From: Anas platyrhynchos
Lineage: Eukaryota; Chordata; Aves; Anseriformes; Anatidae
Direction of reading: 5' to 3'
Length of the DNA: 64,000 nt
Assembly: GCF_047663525.1 (NCBI RefSeq)
Contig: NC_092591.1
Coordinates: 49,825,501 to 49,889,500 of the forward strand
Positions 1 to 11,500 of the stretch are shown piece by piece (within the stretch, counting starts at the first letter, position 1; each line of letters starts with the position of its first letter). The position numbers were made by a program, and so were the translations under genes. A model generated the notes under the pieces. The model made no database searches. It saw nothing but the letters and a program-made list of their open reading frames with translations, and was not told the origin of the DNA.

Positions 1-3000
1 TCTCCCGCTGGGCAGTCAGTAGTGATGGGAATCACATTAGGCTCCTTGCCATACAGTGGCTCTGTAGCAGCTCTTGTGAAACACGCAGTTGGGCCTCAGG
101 TGTGCTTGTGTTCTCTCACTGGAGTCCAAACTGCCATCAGGACTGCAGCCTTCAAGATGCACGGGTATTGGGAAATGTGACTGAAGGAGGTATCTTGTCG
201 TGGCTGCAAACAGACACAAAGCTTCGGCCTTCAAGGCTGCAGTATGTTAAACTTGATATAAACCAAGAGAGGAGTGCAGCAGGAATAGGTGTGCAAGGGA
301 GCAGAGCAGCTCACAGAGGGGATTCGAGGCAGGCAGCCTCCCTCAGCAAAGTCACAAATTACAAAGTCAAGATGGGGTGTGGAGAAGAATGCTGTATCCC
401 CAAACCCAACCCAGATACCAAAGGCAGGCTGCACTCTGCCCACTTTTACCTCTGAGCTCTCTTGTTACCCCTGCATTGGCAGGAGCATCAGGGTGCAGTT
501 GATTCAGTTGTTTTGTGTTCCTTTTGCTGTGCTGTGGTGCTCTCCTGTTACCCACCCTTCTTGCTTCTGCCATGTAAATGAGCCACAACCTGCGTTGTAA
601 GGATGTATGCCGGGTGGATCCAGTCGTCTGAGAAACAATGTTTAAAGTACAAATGGAGAAGAAGATAAAACGTTCACCCTATTTCCCCCACATATTAAAC
701 ATAATATTATTGCTGATTTGAGGTTGCCTGCAAAAATTCCTGAAAAACTGCATGACAGTTCCCTTTAGAGAGCATCTTCTGTGGCCGTTGGCAAGGTGCA
801 CAGCGGTCCCTGAGAGGTGAGATGACTTCCTTTCCTCTAGAAGCCCACGGGAACCCGAGAATTAATGTTTGAGTTTTCTGCCAGCTCCTTTGCCTTCTGC
901 ACCACGATGTGGTTGTGGCTGAACTTCAGTCCCGGAGCATAGCTCTGGGCAGTGAGGTTTGGGTACGTTAACCTGAGATGCTTTTCTCTCCAGAGGACTA
1001 CTCTGAGGACGATTTTGAATGAGAAAGCTCCTAGGACAAGATCAGAGTGCGTTATGTCAGCGCTCAGCTGCTTTGTGCTGCTTTTCCTTTCAGACTTTGT
1101 CTACCTGGATGGAGTTCTGTGCCTTACAGCTCTTGTGGTGACTTGGTACGATGCATACATAGCGTTACAGAGGTGAGGCAGTGCCCCACTGCGTAATGAG
1201 ATAAGAGAGAGATAAAGGACAGGTGGCTCGCAGAAAACAAAGCTGGAAGGTGTCGCACATTCTGATGCTTCTCGGCCATCGGTTCGTAGCTGGAGGTTGT
1301 GCAAGAGCTGCAGGCTGTTTGAAATTTTACAGGGAACTGTGATTGCTCTATCAAGCAATTAAAGGGGGGAAAGTAAAGCAGTAAATGTATATTCAGAGCT
1401 TAGCTTAATTTTTATCTGGCTCTCATCATAAAGGATTTTACCTTTGTTGCACAAAAATCACCGGTGAAAGGCATTGCTTAATGCCTTTGCTGTTGTGGGG
1501 AGAAAATACCACACGTGGATGCATGTTCACCCTGATTCATGGGTGGTTTTGCAAGCTCAGCTGCAGTGTGCCTCCTCTGCCCTTGCGGTGTATCTGGGTT
1601 ACGGTGGTTACTTCAGCCTCACGGAGCTCAGGGCCTTTGCTTTATTTTGCACACAGCAGGCAGCACAGCGCGCCTGTTCCCGTGCTGCTATAGGTTTTGG
1701 GGGGAAGAGTGCAAACTGCTGCAGTAGGTGATGGCGCAAGGGACACTTGTTGACCATTTTGCCACAGAAGCAGAGATGTAGCAGCAGAGGATGTCAGGAC
1801 CAATTTTCCAGCGTACGTGCCCGCAGGGTAGCCAGGCTGGGCAGGAGTAATTAAATGTTATTGCTTCCTTCTCTGTGCTCGCTCTCAGTGGACTTTAATC
1901 TCTCAGGTTATCGGGCTCGGCTGTTTCAGCAGCACTAAAAGTTTACACACAAGCTGGCATTTTTTTTCTCACGGGAATATTTTTATTTATTAGGTGAACA
2001 TCAGGCCATGGCCATGATTTTTCTTTTCCCTGTGTATCCCAGCTTTTTGGGGAAGTGCTGCAAGTTGTCTCTGTTTAAATGAAGCATGTTTTCCTATTTA
2101 AATGTGCTGTTTAGGAACAGAGAAGAGCAAAGATTTTGCCTTTGCCTGCAAAACCTTCAGTGATGGAGTCCGGAGAATGGGCAGCTTGGTGCATGGCTCA
2201 GTTCAGCTGAATCTCCTCAGGCCTCTCTCGCTAGCCAAGAAACCTCTGCGCAGCTGAAGGCAAGGCAGGACAGGCAGAATGGAAATGTTCATTTGTGGAA
2301 TGGGGCATTGTGATGAACACAACTTTAGGAAGCTACTGGCCTCCCTTTAGCCTCTCAGCCCCAGAGCTGAGCAGGTCTGGGTCTGGCAGTGCCGGTGCTC
2401 AAAACCTCGTCTGTTCATTCTCTGAAGTGCAGCATGAACCAAACCATCCTAATGAGCACGGCTGAGAGCAGCAGGGTGAAGCTTTGTCATCGCCTGGCTG
2501 CTGCCAGTGGTGGGGTTTTGGCTGCTCAGCCATTCCTCCCTGTAACAATCCCAAGTTTGTTTTCTGCCTTTCTCACTGATGCAAGCTTCCAAAACTGTTT
2601 CATAACCTTCCGCGATGAGTGCTCTGCTTTGAATTTTGTTACTGTCTCTTACGCTTTGCGGTCTTGGGGGAAGTATTGTACGTAGTCTGCAAGGCTTCTG
2701 ACTTCAGGAAACGAGACCCTGTGCTTCAAGGAAGTTGGTGAGATGCACACGCAGGCTGGGAATAGCTTTGTCAGCTGCCCTGGGGGCAGGTCATGGGGTG
2801 TTCAACACCACACGGCGATGCTGCGTGGCGGTGGCAGACAGGAGGTGAGAAGTGATGCTGTCTGATTAAACCTGCCAGGGGACCCAAGGCAAAAACCCAG
2901 ATGCCAGCTTTTCTTAAAATTTTCAGTGTCAGAACTGAAACAGCGCTCATGAAGCGGGGCTGGGGACCATGCCTGGGGCTCAAGTTTTAAACCAAGAGAC

Positions 3001-3397
3001 TCATTTGTCCCCCTGAATGGTCTGTCCCCCCTCCAGGCTGTTGTGCTGTGCACTGTCAGGTGTTTTCAGTGTCTAGCCCCAAATGCAGGCGTGTTTCAGA
3101 AGTGGATGAAATATTCTTTTCCTTGTGTGATCTTTAAAAAAATGCAGTGGGATCTGCAGCAATTTTTTTTTTTTTTTAAATTGCAGTGGGGGGCATTTCC
3201 TTACTGCAGGAGAGGCAGCCCTCCTTCCCAACTCCCTGGCAGGATGCCCTGCAGAGCATCTGAGCAGTGGCACCAGGATGGCAAACTCAGCGTGGCTGCA
3301 AGCTGAGCGCTCTCCGTTCCCTGCGGCCAGCCCCGCAGCTCAGACAAGGCTTTGCCCGAGCCCTGCTGATGGTTCCTGCTTCCTTCTTCTCTTCCAG
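1..3397 (+). other. PRR5L: PRR5L terminal intron (partial)
   Basis: This stretch lies upstream of the terminal PRR5L exon and is inferred to be its last intron. I searched it for the preceding PRR5L exon, which in other vertebrates carries the segment just before the RRHSR-like motif, and did not find it, so that exon lies left of the window. The open frames here are short and unrelated to known proteins. It contains a run of T at about 3163-3177 and ends in a strong polypyrimidine tract and AG acceptor at 3381-3397. Confidence 0.6.
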
Positions 3398-3780
3398 AGC
3401 GGCGCTACTCCAGGTCCCGTCCCAAGGCTGGCGCGCTGAGCTATTCGTCTCACCTGGTGACGAGTCGGCAGCCCAGCGAGATGGCCCTGACGCCGCTGAC
3501 AGAGCAGGAGGGGGAGGCTTACCTGGAGAAATGCGGCAGCATCCGGCGCCACACCGTCGCCAACGCTCACTCGGATATTCAGCTCCTGGCGATGGCCTCC
3601 ATGATGCACACGGGGATGGTGATCGAGGAGTCAGACAGCAGCGACAAATGCCTCCTCCTGCAGCCTAGCTTCAGCCACAGGCAGTGCTCCAGCGAGCCCA
3701 GTATTGCTGACGGGCCTGAGGCGGTCATGGCCGCAGGGAGGCAGGACTCTGCAGAGCTGAACTGCACCTCGGTCAGCTAG
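3398..3780 (+). CDS. PRR5L: PRR5L (Protor-2), terminal coding exon
   Basis: PRR5L binds mTORC2 through Rictor and has been linked to PKC-delta stability and to mRNA decay via tristetraprolin; it acts in the cytoplasm. The exon begins after a pyrimidine-rich tract and AG at 3396-3397. Its first two bases complete a split codon, followed by 126 residues and a TAG stop. The translation begins RRYSRSRPK and contains LTPLTEQEGEAYLEKCGS, RRHTVANAHSDIQLLAMA and HRQCSSEP, which match the C-terminal part of vertebrate PRR5L as I know it. The related PRR5 has a different tail, which favours PRR5L over PRR5. The start of the protein lies outside the window. The neighbour on the right is TRAF6 in tail-to-tail orientation, the same order as in mammals, which supports the call. 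The exon is GC-rich compared with the surrounding DNA. Confidence 0.9.
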
Positions 3781-5338
3781 AAGTCTGGCTGAGGAGAGGA
3801 GGACTGCGTGCACTAAGCTGGACAAACAGTCTTGTCCCTGCTGGGGAAAGAGGAAAACTTGTGTTTGCTCCTGTCATTGAAACGGCCTCGTGGGACCTAA
3901 TGTCTGTTTGGGAATGCTCGATTTGTTTTTCTTTCCTGTCTGTGATCGTTGTTGACAGAGGTACCAGCCTGCTCCCGAACGAGCACTGAGGGCTGCAAAG
4001 CTGAGCATTGCAGCCTACTTTATATAAGCTTTTGTTCTGTACTAGCCCAAACCTCCTGAGCTCAGGTTTCCTTCTGTTTCCCTGGTATGATATAAGTTAG
4101 CCCCTTTCTGCTTTTCTCTGTCTTTCCTGGTTTCATGCTACCTGTTTGCTCTTTGCTCCTGCAGTAGAAAGCCCCATGCTGAATGCTCTGGCTGCTTCTG
4201 GCACTGGAGTGGGAATGGCTGAGGACTGCATTTTTTTTTTTAAGTTGATCTCAGGGGTGAAACAACTTGTGTCTTGCAGTAAGGTCTGCTCAGACGGCTT
4301 TTGAGAGAAGGAGATCCTTTGCTTGCCTCCCATGGGCATGGGTTTCAAGTCCAAATCTGAAGAAACCAGATTTTTTCCCCCCGTACCTGAACAGAAGTGA
4401 ATATACGTGGCATCTCAGACGAGCACTTCAAATGTATTTTTAGTTCCAGTAATGTCTTTGGGGGGTGCTGGTGTAAATTGGATGCAAAGGAGGGAGGTGT
4501 AAATTAGGGACAAAATACAGTCCTGAGCATCCTGGCACTTGGCATTAATTTTCTCTCCAAATTTTGGCAGTGGTAGGGCTGCAATGAAAGGAAAAACCTA
4601 AACGGATCCCTTCAGAAAGGCAGTGCTCAGCAGTGTCTGCACTCCTGGTGTGGGAGAGAACTGAAGGCTCTCCAGGCTGGGCCGTCCCGGTTCCAGCCCA
4701 GAAGGTGACGTGCAGGATTTCATCCTTGGCTGCGCTGCTGCTCCCGCCACGTGCAGATTTGGTGAGACCGAAGACAACCAGCGGGGTGCAGAGAGGAGCC
4801 CGTCTCTGTAGGCCATTCGTGAAGTGCTTCTGACCTCCAGTGGTGTCTGGCTCAGTGCAGCCTGTCTCTGAAGGTAAAGCGAGGGCTGTTTGCAGCCTTT
4901 GTTTCTGGTTTTGTTCTGAGGATCAGGAGTGGGTCCAGCTTGGCAGTGTCTGTGTGTGCCAGGCGCTGCAGCCCGCAGTGCCTGCTGTGTAGCCCCACTC
5001 GGCGCTCACACGCTGCTTCTGTGGGAACAGACCCGATCTGTTCGAGCAGTCCCCCAGGATGCTCTGCTGATGTCTTGCTAAGCAGATCTGCAAGTGTAAT
5101 TACGGGCTTAGAGGTGAACTGAAACGCTGCCTTAAACGTCAAATCCCATTAAAAAATATGGACATAACACCAGTGCCACTAGAAACCAGTCCCTGTGCTA
5201 CTGACTGCGCATAAATCTATCCTGACAAGGAAACAGAAGGTTAGGTGGAGAGCCTTCAGGATGTTTCTTTTTCGCACGCTATGCCATCAGTTAGAGTTTG
5301 CCCTGCTGCTGGTGGGCATTAAGCACCTCTGCTGCACT

Positions 5339-5395
5339 GAATCACAGAATCACAGAATTTCTAGGTTGAAAGAGACCTCAAGATCAAAAGGACAG
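5339..5395 (-). repeat. CR1 LINE 3'-end fragment, inverted
   Basis: The tandem AATCACAG-type octamers, followed by a segment reading aggttgaaagagacctcaag, match the reverse complement of the CR1 3' end (short direct repeats then GGTTGGAAGAGACCTC). Only about 55 bp are clear; the similarity fades towards 5440. It sits within the inferred PRR5L 3' UTR. The orientation means the CR1 itself points left. Confidence 0.8.
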
Positions 5396-5513
5396 CTCAG
5401 ACCCGTCAGGAACTGGCCTCAGGAGCACATGCAGCAAAACACAAGCAGGTGATTATTTTGTAACAAAGCATCTGAAATAGCAAAGTGTCGCTGAGCATCA
5501 GCTCGCACTGATA

Positions 5514-5519
5514 AATAAA
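5514..5519 (+). terminator. PRR5L: Candidate PRR5L polyadenylation signal
   Basis: A canonical AATAAA followed within 30 bases by a GT/T-rich stretch (gtgttgctttgcttcctgtg). It is the first such combination downstream of the PRR5L stop codon. Confidence 0.5.
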
Positions 5520-5530
5520 GGTGTTGCTTT

Positions 5531-8500
5531 GCTTCCTGTGGTTTGCAAGCCTTGAGATACTTGCCCGGGCCTGCGTTTTTCTGCAGTCACCTACGGCACC
5601 CTCGCTACTGGCCTCTGTGGAAACGCAGCACTCTGACCGCCAGCTGTGCCGACATGCTGAAGGACAGAGATTCAGCCGAGCTGCCTGCCTCCTAGGAGGA
5701 GCGCACACATTTTGGGGGTGCAGGAAGACGTGGCTGTAACCAGCCTTTCCTTTAGGGGGATTCTAGGTGCAACTTCCTGTTTCTGAACTGGACTGATCAG
5801 GCCAACTTATTTGATGTTGTCTCTTAGCTGTGGGGGGCCACGTGGGGAAGTGGCATCCTCGCAGCATTTCAGTTCATTCCTACAAATGCTTGTCTTCTCT
5901 TTGCTTCTCCTCTCCTTCCCCTTCTGTAAATACCCAAACCGTTCGGATAAGTGAGCAGCGCCCTCTTTTATGATGAAAATAAGAATGATTTATTTATTTC
6001 CTGCCATACTCTTGGATCATCTCTAGGGCTAATAGGAATCCAGTCCTGGTTTTAACTTGAATTTCTTTTATTGTACATGTATGTGTAATTTGAGTTATTT
6101 TGATTTTGTACCTGTTGTTTCGCAAAAATTTGCACCGAGCCACTCTGAATCATGCACTTCCCCAGTTGTTTTGATTTTTAGGGAAAATTAAAGCTGGTGG
6201 CTTTCCTTTGTAAATTGAAGTAAACGAAACTTGTTCTATAAACAACACTGAGGGTCTGGTCCTGAGCACTGCTTCTACAGGCACGTGGGAGGCACAAGCC
6301 TTTGCCGGCACCTACCTGTTACCAGCAGACTGGGTGCACCTGGAAGCCTTTGGAAAGGCTCCGTGATGGTGGCAGAAGGCTGGCACCAAAGGACCACTGG
6401 GGAAGACTGAGGGGCAGCTCGGCGCCCTGCGCTCTGGTGAGGATGATCGCAGCCTGCTGAGGCCAAGCCCCTGGAAGCCAAGAGCAGAGCCTGCCCCTGG
6501 GTGAGTGCAGCACGAGAAAAACTTTCATTTTGCACACAGTTATCTACTCTGGCATTGCACCTCCTCTCAACTCACGGCTAGGGTGCAGGGCAGATCTCTG
6601 CTGTCCTGTGTTCATCCACTTTAGGAAACTTCCTGAATAAGCTGTCAGGATGGGAAGAAGGGATTTCTCTCACCACTTCCAAATGCCTGTGTGTTATTTT
6701 CTACTTAGACACGTATCTAGATTAAGTTACTTCCTATCTCACTGAATCTTCCTTCTGTCAGTGTGAGCCCCTGCTGCCTTCTCTTCCTAAGGTAAGTGAT
6801 TCATTCTCTATGTCCATGAGACTCTGTCAGACACTTACTGAGAGGACCTCAGCAGAAGGCTGTTCCCAGTATAACCAGCCTCTCCCCCTGCCTGACATGC
6901 AAGCAGCATGATTTATGGCCATCAAGCAGAGCTTCTTCAGCCCCCAGCTGGCTGGGCAGCAATCTCGGAGCCACAGGCTGCCATTTCCTTTACAAACAAG
7001 CCCCAGTGCCCACCTAGGGCTGGGAACAGCAAAGCAGGTGAGCCACGAGCCAGCCCCTTCCCCACAGACTTGTGAATCCTCCATGTGTTTTGGTGAGCAG
7101 CCTGTTTCAACAATGTTTGCGGGGAGATGGGAACGTACACGTTCCCATGAGCCTGCCCTTTGTGGCAAACCACCCTGTTGTGAGAGAGCTGTGCGCCTTG
7201 TACCAAGGCTGGGGGCTCACCCACAGCCAGCTGCCTTCCCTCTCACAAACACCAACCTCCATAGCAATGTCGTTGTGAATTGTGCTCTTCATTTAAAGTG
7301 GCTGCCGGTCCTTCCTTGCCTATAGAATATACCCTAAGATACCTTGAGCACCTGTGTGAGCTACATCCAGTCGCTGTTCCCAGCTAAGAAAGTGTGCTGT
7401 ACAATTGTTGTGTCAGGTTACTCCTCCCTGGGATAGTTAGACCCCCTCCAGGGGATGCAGCCTGCCCCAAGCTCTTCTCCAGGTCTGGTGAGAGCTGTTC
7501 CAAGCACAGGAGTGGTAGCTCAGGGTGTATGACTAGTTTGGGCTGTGTTTGTCAAGTCCAAATGATAAAAAGAAACAGCGATTACAGTGAGGAAATAAAT
7601 GAATTGAAAACCAATTGTTGTCAATCAATAGTTCCTAGATGGATATGGCCAACACCCTCTCTGGGCCATGAATATGGGTGCGTGTGTGCAGGAGACACCT
7701 CCACGTATGGGAGGATGTATCAGGAGAGGGTAAGGAAGAAGAAATACATGCAGGTAAAAAAATAGAGTGCTAGATTAATTTTTCACAGAGAACTGACATA
7801 GCACAAGGTGACGTAGAAGCCTAATTACTGTTTGGTCATCAGACTTTTCAATCAGCAAAAGCAAATTAAACCTTTTAAAAAGCCCAAAACAAACCAAAAC
7901 AATGGCTTAAGGGTCTCATCTACCCTGAACTCAGACCACAGTACAGAGCAGCTTTGCAGTAGCTGTAAATTGTAGCAATATTCAGGGAGCTGCTCTTTAA
8001 ATCGTCTGTTATTAGGCTTCAGAGCTAACTCCCATTTATGCCAAGAGCCAGTTCATAATTCTTGTGGAATAATTATTATGGACTGTATAGCAACAACCTC
8101 TGTTACATTGGCAAATTGCTTGGAGTCACCGAATCATTCTTTCTGAGCTAAATATTTATGAAGACAGCTGCATTGGCTCACACCCAGAAGTTTGCTGCAG
8201 TTGCTATTATCACTGGAAAGAAAAATCTTTTTTTTTTTTCGTTTTCTTTTTTTTCTTTAAACCTGAGAACATGAGTTCTGTGAGGATTGCTTGGGCTCTT
8301 CAAAGAGTAGACAGGCTGGTTATGAGATGCTCAGGCTTAAAGTCAGTGATGCAGCAGGACTAGCTGGAAAGTAATGGAGTTTATGTATATTAAATGTCAG
8401 TGAGAAACCACAAGATTGGTGCCATACATCCTCTTCGCTGTATGACTCTTAGGATGATTTATAACCATTATTGGTAAGCAAGCCCTCTTCCACTGTGGAT

Positions 8501-11500
8501 TTTTAATCCACTTCACACCGAACAGCTATTGACTAACCTATATTGATGGTTCTTGGAGAAGTCCTCCCTTCACTCTTGTGTGTCTCAAAGGGGCAGTTTC
8601 ACTATTACAAGAGCTATCTGCTGCCTTTCTTCAGGTTCATCGCAGCTCAATGAATTATCGTTTATCTGCTGTGTGGTTCCAAATGAAAAGGCGGGAGAGG
8701 CTGTTCTGAAGGAGGGAACTGATGGCACATGTAGCTGGAAAGCTCCCACATACTCAGATTTGTGTCTGAGTACACCTGGGTGTCACCAGGTTGAATGAGG
8801 AAGGTCCAGGTCATGAATGAAGACAGAGGGGAAAAAAGGAGTAAGTGTGTGCAAAAAGTCCACCTTAGCTGGTACGTGTATATGCATTGTGTTTACGAGA
8901 AATACCCTGCTCTAATCCTGGTTTTTGCCTTGGTGGAGATGGGAGCTCAGATGAGCATCTGGGACTTTTAATCGTGGGGATTCAGAATGACTTTCCTTTA
9001 CAAACTTGCGTGAGTGCTGGGCAGACGAGAGAGGAGGGGGATTTCTTGTGATTTTCCCCTGTCCTCTGTTTCTTTTCAGAAGATAGCAGGGCAGACAGCT
9101 ATCGCATGCTGAGCAACACATGTTTTGATAGCTCATAGGAGATGGAGCTCCTCCATGCTGTCCAGCCTGGTGCTGGCTATCAGTCTTTCCTGAGGGCCTT
9201 AAACGTGAGATGTCTTTCTCCCTGAGACCTGGCGGCAGGCTGGAGAGGCAGAGATGGATGCCCAGGTCCTGAGCGCAGACCAGCCGGAGCTGTTGGCCAG
9301 GGCTGCTGGGGCTGTGACAGAAGGAGGTAAGGTCCCCAGTAGCTCTGCTTGTGGCGGGCTGCAGGGGTTGTGCATACACAGGCATGAGGTTTTGCGGCCG
9401 TATCACGATAAATAATTATGTTGTGGCTTGGTAAGCTTCCCCAGAGGCAGCAATGCGCCAGGGTGACAGTGGGTCACACAGTGCTGCTGCCTGATTCCTC
9501 CCCACCCCAAACTTTGCTGTTACCCAAAAATCTCAGTGAGAAATGTACTATGAAAAGCTTGGGTGGGAGAGGCCTATTATTTGGGTCCCTGGACAGTGGG
9601 GGGACGCTGTTGTGAGAGGAAATTATCCATTGGCCCCCTCAGGGATTCAGCGTGCAGGGTACACAAGGATACCTCATGGCCTTGAAGGGAAGAAGCAAAT
9701 GGAGGGGTAAACCAGCTGTAACAGATCGGCTGAAGGGCACTTGGTGGAGCTCGGCAGCAGGCACAGGTAGCTCTGCACACAACAGAGGGGAAACCCCTGC
9801 TCCTGCCTCACTTTGTGTCAGAAACGGTCATCCACAGCTGTCCCTTCCTGTGCCTCCCACCACAGCTCAGGGATGAGCCATGGCCTTGGGGCCTGCTCAG
9901 AGAAAGAGCATCTGGGAAATTAGAGAAGGAAATGGGTTAGGAAATTAATCCACTGAAAATCTGGGAGAACGAACACTCCCCCACAGCCCCAGGCTCCGGC
10001 CGTGCAGGAGATCCAGGGCTGGGGATGGGTTTTGCACATGTTGGTGGCAGCGGAGGTGTGCTGGTGCCTGCAGCTCACTGCTGCTGGATCAAACGGCACA
10101 GGAAAGGGGCCTGGCCTCCTGGCTTTTTTTTTTTTTTTCCACAGCCCAAAGAGACGCTGCTTGTTGGAGGAGATGAGGATTAAAAAAACATCAGGGTGAT
10201 TTTGTGTGTGGAAAAACTCAACTCAGTAAAGACATTCTGCCCAAGCAAAAGTAAAAATCTCCCCGCTGGGCGCCAGCTTGTCCTGTCAGGAGATGGGGTG
10301 TGATGGCGGTTGGCGGGTCTGCGGGGTAGGCCGGCAGTGCTGTGGTGACACGCCGGGCACGCGGCCTTGTAGTGCCAGCTCAAGCCGATCAGCACCATGA
10401 GCTGAAGCAGGCTGAAAGGGCTGGCAGTTGTATCTTCAGGGCTAAATTAAATTAACAGCTCTCAGCTGATGAGAAAAATTTGGCATGATGGGCCCCAGGC
10501 TGCAAAAAGCTGTTGCAGCTGAGACCAAACTAAAATACTCCACATCTCAGACCTTGAGGCCTAAATGAGAGGGGAAATCGAGTCATACCATCTTTCTGGG
10601 CTATTTAGAGAAATTGTGACAAATTAGACAATGACCAAGCCCTTTCTATTCTGGAAATGACTTCTGAGAAAATGATCTCTTTTGTCAGGGAAGTTTTAGG
10701 TGTTTTTAAATTAGGCCTGCTTAAGCAGTCTTCTGAAGAGACAGATATTTAGTGTGAATGATGGTGGTCAAGACGTACCAAGGGCAGGTTACTTCACTGG
10801 TAACGTGTGTTTTCTACTCAGCATCAGCTGGATCTGTTGATGTTTTGGTGTGCTGGAAGACCCCCCGCTCCGACTTTGTTAGAATTTGTCTGCCATGCTG
10901 TCTGCAGGGACAGTGGGATGGGTGTAGGTTACCTGCTTATGGTTTTGCAGGCTACATCCTGCCAGATCCTGGAGAAAATTGTTTGTGAGCTGGGATTCTC
11001 TGTCCTGGGACAAGTACTTGTGTTTTGGCAGTGAACTTTGCAGGCCAGCACACCTTCTTTCTGAAAAGGCCTCATTACTTTGACTCTTTGTTAGCATTCA
11101 CAGACTTTCAGGAGTTGAATTTAATTTTGCAGTAGGAATCCTAGACCAAAACGGGTGCAAAGGTAGTAGTAAATAGACAAAACTTTTCATGTCAGGAGTA
11201 ACAGAGAGAGGGTGAGGTCTGTGCACCCTGTTCATTGCTCCATTCCTTGAGGTGGCCTCTGTAACTGGCATCATCCTCACTTCATGCAGCCTGATGGTGC
11301 TTTATTCAGCTATCTTTTCAAGGAGCAACAAGCCTTGTCCAGTGACAATGATTAAAATTAAGAGAGAAAATTTAGGCACAGGATCTTTGAAATACATTTT
11401 GATACCCTCCAGCAGTCTGACTCCGTAATTCCAGTGAAGCACTTCACTGCAGGTGCTGGAAAAGAATCAAGAGGACTTAGCCCTGTTTTACCTTCTCTGA

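Larger units (their letters stand above)
3781..5530 (+). other. PRR5L: PRR5L 3' UTR (inferred extent)
   Basis: Non-coding sequence directly after the PRR5L stop. The first good polyadenylation signal followed by a GT-rich stretch is at 5514-5519, so the UTR is drawn to about 5530. A later ATTAAA-type signal near 6186 could give a longer form. A short inverted CR1 remnant lies inside the UTR at about 5339-5395. The open frames here show no coding character. Confidence 0.5.

Noticed and set aside
990-1022. Possible small terminal exon encoding an acidic DYSEDDFE tail after a ctctccag acceptor
   Set aside because: It is too short to judge, it does not match PRR5L, and no partner exon is visible to the left.
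8912-9406. 164-codon minus-strand open frame
   Set aside because: There is no recognisable domain, no splice context and no plausible composition; it is likely chance in a GC-richer stretch.
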